DNA of 7,622 bases from Treponema sp. UBA3870. GTDB taxonomy: Bacteria > Spirochaetota > Spirochaetia > Treponematales > Treponemataceae. The first letter of the stretch is position 1. The number at the start of each line of letters is the position of its first letter. The stretch spans positions 1-7,622 of the forward strand of contig DGGQ01000197.1 in NCBI GenBank assembly GCA_002392275.1, written 5' to 3'. Below the pieces are notes generated by a model. That model did not search any database, was not told the origin of the DNA, and saw only the letters and a list, made by a program, of their open reading frames with translations. A program made the translations under genes and the position numbers. Positions 1 to 6,078 of the stretch are shown piece after piece.

Positions 1-1
1 C

Positions 2-1342
2 TGCTGCATCTACAAGGAGCGGGAGATTGTCAGACAGAGAATAAACCTTGCCCTAGCGCAGTGCCCCACCGACATGCGTCCAACGGAAAATGTAGTCCAG
101 GTCATAAACGCGGCGTGCGACGACTGTCCAATTTCCGCATACTCGGTAACAGACAGCTGCCGTTTCTGCATGGGCCGTCCATGCCAAAGCTCGTGCCATT
201 TTTCAGCGATTTCCCCCGGCGAAGTAAGAATGCACATAGACCCAACAAAGTGCAAGGAATGTGGCCAGTGCGCAAAGGCTTGTCCCTACGGCGCGATTGT
301 CCATCTGGAGCGTCCCTGCAAAAAGGCATGTCCTGTAGGAGCGATAACATACGACGAGTGGGGATTCTGCCGCATCAACGAAGAAAAATGCGTCCAGTGC
401 GGTCACTGCATACACAGCTGTCCGTTCGGCGCAATCGGTTCAAAGACATACCTTGTGAATATAATAGAAGCAATCAAGGCGGGAAAGGAAGTCATCGCAA
501 TGTGCGCCCCAGCCACTGAAGGCCAGTTTGGTGACAAAATCAGCATGGGCTCGGTCAAAGAGACCCTTAAAAAAATTGGATTCTCCGACATGGTTGAGGT
601 GGGTCTTGGCGGAGACATGACGGCCGCTTACGAATCAAAGGAATGGGCGGAGGCATACAAAGAGGGGCGCAAGATGACAACCTCATGCTGTCCGGCGTTC
701 ATCAACATGCTAAGGCAGCACTTCCCGGATGTGTTCAGGGAAAACATGTCGTCCACCGTTTCGCCGATGTGCGCAATCTCCCGATACCTGAAGGCAAGCC
801 ACCCCGGATGCGTAACAGTTTTCATAGGTCCGTGCATCGCAAAAAAATCGGAGGCGCTCGACCCAACCACCCCAGGAAATGCGGACTATGTTATGACCTA
901 CGGGGAACTACGCTCGCTCATGCGGTCCCGCGATGTGGATTTTGAGGAAAGCGACGAAAACTACCAGGAGGCTTCGGTCTGGGGAAAAAGGTTCGCCACA
1001 AGCGGTGGTGTCGCAAACGCAGTCCTTGAGTGCATGGCAGAACGCGGCGAGGAGACGGAAGGAATAAAGCTCCTTAGGTGCGCCGGAGGAGATGAGTGCA
1101 AAAAGGCAATCACCCGGCTAAAATTTGGTTCGCTTGAGGAGGATTTTGTTGAGGGCATGGTCTGTCCCGGTGGATGCGTCGGTGGTCCATCTAAGCACAA
1201 AACCGAGACCGAAATTGCCCGCGCAAGGGAAGCCCTGCTCAAAAAGACTGACGGAAGGCTTGTGCTTGAGAACCTCAAAAACTACCCGATGGACTCCTTC
1301 TCCATGTACAGGGAAAAGGACGACGTAAAGAAAAAAGAATAG
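2..1342 (+). CDS. [FeFe]-hydrogenase, group B-like, 5'-truncated by window edge
   Basis: Catalyses reversible reduction of protons to H2 with electrons from ferredoxin; expected in the cytoplasm. The frame is open to the left edge, so the 446 residues seen lack the true N-terminus; the ATG at 74 is internal. Numbered from base 2, a Cys-rich region (C39, C42, C53, C56, C61, C65) is followed by ferredoxin motifs CKECGQCAKACP (C84-C94) and CVQCGHCIHSCP (C130-C140), with an extra CKKACP between them (C106, C110). The H-cluster domain has all three signatures: TSCCP (C229 as likely proton donor, C230 ligand), IGPCIAKK (C278) and EGMVCPGGC (C388, C392). The IGPC form, with Gly where group A enzymes have the Met of MPC, and the CPGGCVGGP ending fit group B. 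No maturation genes (hydE, hydF, hydG) or partner subunits are in view. The stop TAG lies inside a hairpin shared with the convergent yhbY. Confidence 0.93.
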   Translation, partial: CCIYKEREIVRQRINLALAQCPTDMRPTENVVQVINAACDDCPISAYSVTDSCRFCMGRPCQSSCHFSAISPGEVRMHIDPTKCKECGQCAKACPYGAIVHLERPCKKACPVGAITYDEWGFCRINEEKCVQCGHCIHSCPFGAIGSKTYLVNIIEAIKAGKEVIAMCAPATEGQFGDKISMGSVKETLKKIGFSDMVEVGLGGDMTAAYESKEWAEAYKEGRKMTTSCCPAFINMLRQHFPDVFRENMSSTVSPMCAISRYLKASHPGCVTVFIGPCIAKKSEALDPTTPGNADYVMTYGELRSLMRSRDVDFEESDENYQEASVWGKRFATSGGVANAVLECMAERGEETEGIKLLRCAGGDECKKAITRLKFGSLEEDFVEGMVCPGGCVGGPSKHKTETEIARAREALLKKTDGRLVLENLKNYPMDSFSMYREKDDVKKKE

Positions 1343-1360
1343 GGCTTGCCTGGACCTATT
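1338..1360. terminator. Candidate bidirectional terminator between hydrogenase and yhbY
   Basis: AATAGG (1338-1343) and CCTATT (1355-1360) are perfect inverted repeats around an 11-nt loop. Read on the minus strand the stem is followed by a T-rich run (CTTTTTTCTTT), which fits an intrinsic terminator for yhbY. Read on the plus strand only TTCC follows the stem, so termination of the hydrogenase would be weaker. The stem is short and AT-rich. The stop codons of both convergent genes (1340-1342 plus, 1356-1358 minus) lie within the hairpin. Confidence 0.45.
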
Positions 1361-1673
1361 TTCCAAGCTTCATCAACTGACGCTCGAAACGCCGCTTGTC
1401 ATTATCCTTTGCGGTGCGGTAGAGTATTGCCTTGTTCCCAATCACGCGGACAACCACGGCCCTGCACGTCTCCGCCAGCGATTTGGTTAGCTCAATCTTC
1501 TCGTCCTTGAAATCGTTGAACGAAATCTTTATCAACTCGTGGGCATCCAGCTGTTTGTCCACCATTTTTTCAAGCCCCTCGGTAACTCCCGCTCCACCGA
1601 CAATTACAACCGGGGAGAGTTCGGACGCATATTTTTCCAAAAGTTTTCTCTGCTTGCTATTCAGTTCAATCAT
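1356..1673 (-). CDS. yhbY: YhbY/CRM-domain RNA-binding protein
   Basis: A small KH-like CRM-domain protein of 105 residues, the usual size for the YhbY family, whose members associate with the large ribosomal subunit and are thought to help its assembly. The protein begins MIELNSKQRKLLEKYA, matching the family's start with the conserved KQR. It continues with LSPVVIVGGAGVTEGL, where the GxxG loop expected to contact RNA is seen, then HELIKI and a final VVRVIGNKAILYRT strand. I chose the ATG at 1673 because the family begins here; an in-frame ATG at 1700 would add nine unrelated residues and would lie within the promoter. No Shine-Dalgarno sequence precedes 1673 (GTGGCAAT comes just before it), and the promoter lies so close that the mRNA may be leaderless. 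It is convergent with the hydrogenase and divergent from the exported protein at 1794. Confidence 0.9.
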   Translation of the reverse strand: MIELNSKQRKLLEKYASELSPVVIVGGAGVTEGLEKMVDKQLDAHELIKISFNDFKDEKIELTKSLAETCRAVVVRVIGNKAILYRTAKDNDKRRFERQLMKLGK

Positions 1674-1681
1674 ATTGCCAC

Positions 1682-1710
1682 ATAATAAATGGAAAAGCAT
1701 GTTTTTTCAA
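1682..1710 (-). promoter_or_regulatory. Sigma-70-type promoter of yhbY
   Basis: On the minus strand a -35 TTGAAA (1705-1710) is separated by exactly 17 bp from a -10 TATTAT (1682-1687); each matches five of six consensus bases. Only eight bases separate the -10 box from the yhbY ATG at 1673, so transcription would begin within about two bases of the start codon. Confidence 0.6.
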
Positions 1711-1793
1711 GAAGCCCCTTCTCTTTGTGGAAGACAAACCATACATTCAACCCGCGCACAAAATCTGCCGAAAATGGATTCGGGTGGATATGT

Positions 1794-2924
1794 ATGAAAA
1801 AAATTTTTCTTTCTCTTTTTTTGATTTCTCTTTCCTTTTTGGCTTTCGGCGAGTCGGTCCTTCTAAAAAACATTTTTCCGCAGAACTACGAAAACCTTAC
1901 CGAACTAAGCGGTGACAAGTCGGCCAGCGTGGTCTCCTCATGCAAAAACCTAATTGACGGCGCGGTGGAAAAGTCCAAGCTGGGAAAAGATTTTTCATTC
2001 ACAAGGGTCTTCAGCCAGAAAAACCAGGGCAAAAAAATCTACAGGATCCTGGTCACGTCGGTGGATTTGGAGAAGCTGGATTTTCCGACTCTCGAATCAG
2101 GAAGCTACAGCGAAAACGATTTCCACTGGCTCCAGAGCAGGGACCACGCAATCCTCCAGCTGGTTGTCGAGCAGAACGCATCGGGCTGCACACTTGTCGG
2201 AAGCGACACAACCGGACTATGGCAGAAGGACAACAGCGGAACCTCAATCCATTTCTCCGACTTCATTGTATCCTCGGACGAGGACTCCAGAAAATGCATG
2301 CACCTGAAGGCCCAGGTCCCGGTCTCGATTGGCTCCACCTGGGACGGACTTACAAAGGCAACATTCATGACGCGCGGGACATCCCTTTTTGGAACACAGT
2401 CGGCAGAGTTCACAATCGAAGAGGGCGGGTCAAAATCAACAATAAAAATTGGAGCCTCCGATTTTCTCGCAGACAAATTTTCTCCACTTAAATACTCTCT
2501 GCTTTCGGCCTTCGACAAAAACCCAAAGACATGCTACAAGGAAAACTCCACCGAGAACACAATATCCATGCAGGTATCCTTCAACATGGACCTGGCGTGG
2601 ACAAAAAAGCATGGCAAAGTCCGCGTGACACAGGCCTCTATAATCAACGGAGACAGCGCGGGGGGAAACGAATATTTTGCCACGGACAGAATCGGGACCA
2701 TAACGACGGAGGCATGGACCAACGAAAGGGACCCCGGAAGCAAGGAAACAATGTCCTTCACACTCAAGGACTACAGCCTCGAAAGCCAGAGCGTTTTTCT
2801 TCCGGTGGGCGAGGGAAAAAACTATTTTGTATTCAGCACATCCGAAATCATAAAGGGAAGCCGGCACGACCTCAGCATATCGGAGTTCAACCTGAAACTA
2901 TCCGGCATCGGGTGGATTTTCTGA
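1794..2924 (+). CDS. Exported protein with discoidin-like C-terminal domain
   Basis: A 376-residue protein of unknown function. It starts MKKIFLSLFLISLSFLAFGE, a typical Sec signal peptide with likely cleavage after AFG; no lipobox Cys is present, so it should be periplasmic or secreted rather than a lipoprotein. The ATG at 1794 is preceded by GGGTGGA six bases upstream, and longer in-frame starts would bury the signal peptide. Residues 21-225 are not recognised. Residues 230-370 follow the pattern of treponemal discoidin/NADase-type glycan-binding domains: LLSAFDKNPKTCY (usually LFDG..TaW), ASIINGDSAGGNEYFATDRI (usually I.NGY...Y..N.R), then EIIKGSRHDLSISEFNLKL (usually Y.GSk..D..ISEi). This fold often binds carbohydrate or cell surfaces, so a surface-binding role is possible, but the match is by eye and remote. 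It stands alone, with no clear promoter and no partner gene. Confidence 0.85.
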   Translation: MKKIFLSLFLISLSFLAFGESVLLKNIFPQNYENLTELSGDKSASVVSSCKNLIDGAVEKSKLGKDFSFTRVFSQKNQGKKIYRILVTSVDLEKLDFPTLESGSYSENDFHWLQSRDHAILQLVVEQNASGCTLVGSDTTGLWQKDNSGTSIHFSDFIVSSDEDSRKCMHLKAQVPVSIGSTWDGLTKATFMTRGTSLFGTQSAEFTIEEGGSKSTIKIGASDFLADKFSPLKYSLLSAFDKNPKTCYKENSTENTISMQVSFNMDLAWTKKHGKVRVTQASIINGDSAGGNEYFATDRIGTITTEAWTNERDPGSKETMSFTLKDYSLESQSVFLPVGEGKNYFVFSTSEIIKGSRHDLSISEFNLKLSGIGWIF

Positions 2925-2933
2925 TTGAACCAC

Positions 2934-2992
2934 AAAGCTACGCTTAAAATCTACGATTAAAAGCTATGCTTAAAAGCTATGCTTTAAAGCAC
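2934..2992. repeat. Tandem array of 13-bp palindromic repeats
   Basis: Four contiguous 13-bp units at 2934-2946 (AAAGCTACGCTTA), 2947-2959 (AAATCTACGATTA), 2960-2972 (AAAGCTATGCTTA) and 2973-2985 (AAAGCTATGCTTT), plus a partial fifth, AAAGC, at 2986-2990. Each unit is itself an inverted repeat of form AAGC-TAY-GCTT. Unit 2 has two changes (G to T on the left, C to A on the right) that keep the arms complementary as AATC/GATT. The array lies between two convergent genes, and units 4-5 form the last codons and stop of the response-regulator gene. It could form a row of small hairpins, bind a protein, or simply be a slippage product; no T-run follows it. Confidence 0.85.
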
Positions 2993-3588
2993 TTACCAAT
3001 CGCGGAAACCACATCCGGCAGTGTCAGCGGCTTTTTAAAATACTCGTGCACCCCAAGCTCCGCGCATTTTTTTTCAGTCTCCTCATCCTGGGCAGCGGTA
3101 ACGACAATCACCGCGGGATGACCAAAAGCGTCGGTGGTCCTGAGTTTCTGGCACAGCTTCAGTCCGTCAATTCCCGGAAGGTCCAAATCCAAAATCACAC
3201 ACTTGGGCATCTTCTGGACCATCAAGAGACCTGCCTCAAAACCGTCAAAGGCCTGGAAAATCTGCGCGCTCTCGTCATGCTTCTTGATGTAGGCCATCAT
3301 AACATCGTTGAAAGCCTTGTCGTCGTCCACAATCAAAATTGTATGTGACGTAACCACGACCTTTTTTTCACAATTGTCGATAACCTCGGACGGAACTTTT
3401 ATGCCTCTCTTTTCCATAAACTCTACCAAATCCTCTGGATAAATCCTGTACTGGCCCCCCGGTGTCTTGAAGGCCTTCAAATATTCACTCCTAATCCAGT
3501 TTATCGCCGTCTGATTCACAACTCCACAGATGTTAGCAACCTCCAGAGCGCTATAAACCACTGGACTCTCGCTTTTCTTGCTCCCCAT
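2977..3588 (-). CDS. Response regulator, MerR-like HTH followed by receiver domain
   Basis: A 203-residue two-component response regulator that probably binds DNA. Residues 10-60 form a MerR/excisionase-type winged HTH (YSALEVANICGVVNQTAINW, then the wing TPGGQYRIYPEDLVEFM). Residues 83-203 form a complete receiver: acidic pocket D88 and D89 in LIVDDD, phospho-acceptor D134 in ILDLDLPGIDG, T164 in VVTA, and K186-P187 in FKKP. All residues needed for phosphorylation are present. The HTH precedes the receiver, the reverse of OmpR- or NarL-type regulators. No histidine kinase is nearby, so the kinase and targets are unknown. The start at 3588 is preceded by GGAAGGG, which is unusually close to the ATG, with AGGAAG further upstream. 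It is transcribed from its own promoter about 100 bp upstream. The C-terminal CFKA and the stop codon are encoded by the palindromic repeat array. Confidence 0.9.
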   Translation of the reverse strand: MGSKKSESPVVYSALEVANICGVVNQTAINWIRSEYLKAFKTPGGQYRIYPEDLVEFMEKRGIKVPSEVIDNCEKKVVVTSHTILIVDDDKAFNDVMMAYIKKHDESAQIFQAFDGFEAGLLMVQKMPKCVILDLDLPGIDGLKLCQKLRTTDAFGHPAVIVVTAAQDEETEKKCAELGVHEYFKKPLTLPDVVSAIGKCFKA

Positions 3589-3684
3589 TACCCTTCCAAC
3601 TCTTCCTGCAAAAATATTTGTGCCATGCGTTGTGAAAAGCGCATCCCTAGACTAGACATTTTTTAGATTTTGGAGATTTTTTAT

Positions 3685-3713
3685 ATTATAGCACAGCTGC
3701 ATACATAATGCAA
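3685..3713 (-). promoter_or_regulatory. Extended -10 promoter of the response regulator, with inverted repeat
   Basis: On the minus strand TGCTATAAT contains a perfect -10 TATAAT (3685-3690) with the TGn extension; a weak -35 TTGCAT (3708-3713) lies 17 bp upstream. An inverted repeat TGCAT-N5-ATGCA (3698-3712) covers most of the -35 and part of the spacer and is a candidate operator. The predicted leader is about 90 nt long and carries a second small inverted repeat, ATGCG/CGCAT (3625-3629 and 3640-3644). Confidence 0.6.
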
Positions 3714-3752
3714 AAAAAAATTTAAGAAATATTGAAAAAAACGGCAAGCAGC

Positions 3753-4184
3753 TCATTCTGACACCCCTTCCAAAGAATCCACAAGCACTGAATGAACTTC
3801 ATTCACTTGAAGAAGCTGTCTGTCATTCGTCAAAAAGGCATCACACTTATAAAAAATACATGAAGCGAGCTGCAAAGAGTCCTGAGCCTTCAAGAAATCA
3901 TGTTTTCCACGAAGTTTTGCCGCGATTTGTGCAATTTCAGAGCTTATATCAATTTTTTTGAAATCTGCAAACTTCATAAAACTTTGGTAATTTTCTATTT
4001 TTTCTTTATCTCCATTTTTATACGGCCGAGTTAGATACTCCAGGTCTGTAATCGTTGATGTATAAAACTGGGATTCGTCATTTACATCGGAGAAAATAAA
4101 ATCATCCATTCTTTTATAGTACAAGGGAGAGTTATCAAGAAAGTATATGATTGGTGCCGTATCGAAGAAAATTCTAAAAAACAC
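3753..4184 (-). CDS. vapC: PIN-domain toxin ribonuclease (VapC-like)
   Basis: A 143-residue PIN-domain protein, the normal size for VapC toxins, which are Mg-dependent endoribonucleases that cut RNA and stop growth unless bound by the antitoxin. The four catalytic acidic residues are all in place: D8 in FFDTAPIIYFL, E49 in TITDLEYL, D102 in KAQDSLQLAS and D121 in FLTNDRQL, so the enzyme looks intact. The start is GTG at 4184, chosen because GAGGAG stands eight bases upstream and the PIN strand 1 begins at once; there is no better ATG. The first 11 bases overlap the end of the antitoxin gene, which points to translational coupling. The gene is AT-rich relative to its neighbours (sampled 60-base lines give about 22-40% G+C, against 55% for one hydrogenase line), a sign of horizontal transfer. 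T-runs but no stem follow the stop. Confidence 0.9.
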   Translation of the reverse strand: MFFRIFFDTAPIIYFLDNSPLYYKRMDDFIFSDVNDESQFYTSTITDLEYLTRPYKNGDKEKIENYQSFMKFADFKKIDISSEIAQIAAKLRGKHDFLKAQDSLQLASCIFYKCDAFLTNDRQLLQVNEVHSVLVDSLEGVSE

Positions 4185-4404
4185 GGTCTTCGCTCCTCAG
4201 AGAATTTATGAAATCCTGGGCATCCATTCCCTCGGGGCAAATATTCATGCCTTTTCCAGCCAAAGCTTCAATTTGTTCTCGATAAAACTTACGAGATTTT
4301 TTTTCTTCCAAAATATGGATTTCAACTTTATAGCCGTCATAAGAATTGATAGCAGAATCCTCAACCACGACAGTATTTCCGCGAATATAACCTTGCATTG
4401 TCAT
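4174..4404 (-). CDS. Antitoxin of the PIN-toxin pair (VapB-like, family uncertain)
   Basis: A 76-residue protein directly upstream of and overlapping the PIN toxin, in the usual antitoxin-first order. It should neutralise the toxin by direct binding, and its short N-terminal domain may bind DNA to repress the operon. The N-terminus MTMQGYIRGNTVVVEDS followed by YDGYKVEIHILEE reads as a small beta-strand domain recalling DUF104/AF2212-type or AbrB-like antitoxins; the polar C-terminal part (about residues 36-76) would be the toxin-binding segment. I cannot assign the family firmly. The ATG at 4404 is chosen because AGGAGGT lies seven bases upstream (4412-4418); ATG at 4398 is also possible. 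A longer reading from 4437 would run through the promoter and is unlikely. The toxin's ribosome binding site lies inside this gene near its 3' end. Confidence 0.8.
   Translation of the reverse strand: MTMQGYIRGNTVVVEDSAINSYDGYKVEIHILEEKKSRKFYREQIEALAGKGMNICPEGMDAQDFINSLRSEDRVF
4193..4198 (-). promoter_or_regulatory. Ribosome binding site of the toxin, inside the antitoxin gene
   Basis: GAGGAG on the minus strand lies eight bases before the GTG start of the PIN toxin and inside the antitoxin coding sequence. It decides the GTG start and implies that toxin translation is coupled to passage of ribosomes through the antitoxin. Confidence 0.7.
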
Positions 4405-4425
4405 TTGCCTTACCTCCTGTCCCTC

Positions 4426-4434
4426 ATTATACCA
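4426..4434 (-). promoter_or_regulatory. Extended -10 promoter of the toxin-antitoxin operon
   Basis: TGGTATAAT on the minus strand holds a perfect TATAAT (4426-4431) with the TGn extension. No good -35 is seen. The start of transcription would fall near 4419, immediately before the antitoxin's AGGAGGT, giving a leader of only about 15 nt. Confidence 0.55.
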
Positions 4435-4464
4435 CAAATTCCATGTTTTGTTGCCACGCAGAGC

Positions 4465-4498
4465 AAAAAAAAGGCGGACCGAAACGAATCAGCCCGCC
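4465..4498 (-). terminator. Intrinsic terminator of the NSS transporter gene
   Basis: On the minus strand GGCGGGCTGA pairs with TCGGTCCGCC to give a 10-bp stem (two G-U pairs) with a 6-nt loop (TTCGTT), followed at once by eight T residues. It lies 40 bp past the transporter stop and separates it from the toxin-antitoxin promoter. Confidence 0.88.
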
Positions 4499-4537
4499 AA
4501 TTAAATCAGTCCAGCAATTGAACGTCAAACATCAAAA

Positions 4538-5941
4538 TCACTGGAACACACCGAACCCCGTCAGAAGGATTATGAAAAGAAGAACCGGAGCAACGAACTT
4601 TATCATAATTACATAAAGCGTCTTGCGTCCGAATTTTTCTCCGTTGAGCGTCACCTCCTCGATTACGGTCTTCGGCTTTGCGACCCATCCAATCAGAATG
4701 CAGGTAAGGAATCCAACAATCGGCATGAGAATGTTGTTGCTCACGTAGTCGAATATGTCCAGAATCTGACCAACGGAGCCGTTCGGAAGCTTCAGGTCAA
4801 AGTAGAACACGTTGTATCCAAGGCAGACCACAATTGAAAGAACGAATGTCGTTCCCGCCATCACAAGCACGGACTTTTTGCGGCTCCACTTGAATTTGTC
4901 CATCATGCTGGAAGTGATAGCCTCAAGGATTGAAACAGCCGACGTAAGGGCCGCGAACATGACCATCACAAAGAAAATCAGACCGATGAAGTCGCCGAAT
5001 TTTCCAAGAGAGTCGAAAACTTTCGGAAGTGTGATGAACATAAGTCCAGGTCCCGCAGACATGGCATCCTTCCCGGAGAAAGCAAAGACAGCCGGAATAA
5101 TCATCATTCCAGCGAGGATAGCGATTCCCGTGTCGAAAATCTCAATCTGGTTGATTGATTTTCCAAGGTTCACGTCCTTTTTCATGTAGGAACCGTAAGC
5201 CACCATGATTCCCATTGCGATTGAGAGCGAGTAGAAAAGCTGCCCCATCGCATCAAGAACAACAGTGAAAAGTTTTTTGACCGTAAGTCCGCTGAAGTCC
5301 GGTATGAAATAGATCGCCGCGCCCTGCAAGCCTGTCCGTGTCACTCCATCGGCATCCGTATGCTTGATGAAAAGCGAGTAGACCGCAATGAACACAACGA
5401 TTATCGCAAGAATCGGCATGAGTATCTTTGAGTAACGCTCGATTCCATGCTCGACACCCTTGTAGACAATCACAAAACAGAGTATGGCAAATATCGCCGC
5501 ATACAGGATTGGCTGCCACTGTGCCGAGATAAATCCACCGAAGAATCCCTCCTGGACCGCCGCCGAACCCTGGAACGCAAGATAGGTGAACATGTACTTC
5601 ATAACCCATCCACCGATTACGCAGTAGTACGGGTAGATTATGAATGGAACCACAAAAGAAAAGATTCCCAGAAATCCCCAGCGCGAATTTATTTTTTTGT
5701 ACGCCGTGAGAGGACTTTCCTGTGTCTTACGTCCAATCGCGACCTCGGTAATCAGAAGCGCAAAACCGAATGTGAGCGCAAGAATCAGATAGACGAACAA
5801 AAAGAGTCCGCCGCCATCCTTCGCCGCAAGATAAGGGAAACGCCAGATGTTTCCAAGACCGACCGCACTTCCCGCAGCCGCCAGAACAAACCCGATGGAA
5901 CTCGTAAACGAATTCCTCTGCTTTTTTAATTGACTCTCCAT
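4538..5941 (-). CDS. Sodium-dependent NSS-family (SLC6/LeuT-fold) amino-acid transporter
   Basis: A 467-residue inner-membrane symporter that takes up an amino acid, or related amine, with Na+. The TM1 signature GSAVGLGNIWRFPYL (residues 24-38), with its unwound Na+- and substrate-binding centre, is clear. TM6 carries FYSLSIAMGIMVAYGSY (236-252), and TM8 carries FAALTSAVSILE (329-340), whose T333 and S334 match the Na2-site Thr-Ser of LeuT. About eleven hydrophobic segments can be counted, the last at 440-465, as in the 11-helix bacterial NSS proteins such as Tyt1 and MhsT. D270 at the start of TM7 may take the place of chloride, as in chloride-independent bacterial members (inference). The substrate cannot be read from sequence. 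The ATG at 5941 has AAGGGG seven bases upstream. It is monocistronic: 137 bp separate it from the CYTH gene, and a strong terminator follows. No clear promoter was seen. Confidence 0.95.
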   Translation of the reverse strand: MESQLKKQRNSFTSSIGFVLAAAGSAVGLGNIWRFPYLAAKDGGGLFLFVYLILALTFGFALLITEVAIGRKTQESPLTAYKKINSRWGFLGIFSFVVPFIIYPYYCVIGGWVMKYMFTYLAFQGSAAVQEGFFGGFISAQWQPILYAAIFAILCFVIVYKGVEHGIERYSKILMPILAIIVVFIAVYSLFIKHTDADGVTRTGLQGAAIYFIPDFSGLTVKKLFTVVLDAMGQLFYSLSIAMGIMVAYGSYMKKDVNLGKSINQIEIFDTGIAILAGMMIIPAVFAFSGKDAMSAGPGLMFITLPKVFDSLGKFGDFIGLIFFVMVMFAALTSAVSILEAITSSMMDKFKWSRKKSVLVMAGTTFVLSIVVCLGYNVFYFDLKLPNGSVGQILDIFDYVSNNILMPIVGFLTCILIGWVAKPKTVIEEVTLNGEKFGRKTLYVIMIKFVAPVLLFIILLTGFGVFQ

Positions 5942-6078
5942 AGGACAACCCCTTGACTATTCTTTCTTAACGGACAGTCTAGCATGGAAACATATTATTA
6001 TGGAAGATATTTATCCCGTTTCACAGTTTTAGAGGATTGCCACGCGGTTCCATATTACCAACCCAGTCTCCCGAGAAA

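Noticed and set aside
1689..1793. Possible longer N-terminus for the exported protein, from an in-frame ATG at 1689
   Set aside because: It would place 35 residues ahead of a clear signal peptide, while the ATG at 1794 has a good ribosome binding site.
2934..2992. CRISPR array
   Set aside because: The repeats are 13 bp, directly contiguous without spacers, and no cas genes are present.
3695..3753. AGCTGC/GCAGCT inverted repeat flanking an AT-rich stretch with T-runs after the toxin gene, possibly a terminator or a mobile-element end
   Set aside because: The arms are only 6 bp, themselves contain the palindrome AGCT, and are separated by 47 bases; no stem lies next to the T-runs and no target duplication is seen.
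4405..4437. Eleven-residue N-terminal extension of the antitoxin from 4437
   Set aside because: It would cross the TGGTATAAT promoter and the AGGAGGT that clearly serves the ATG at 4404.
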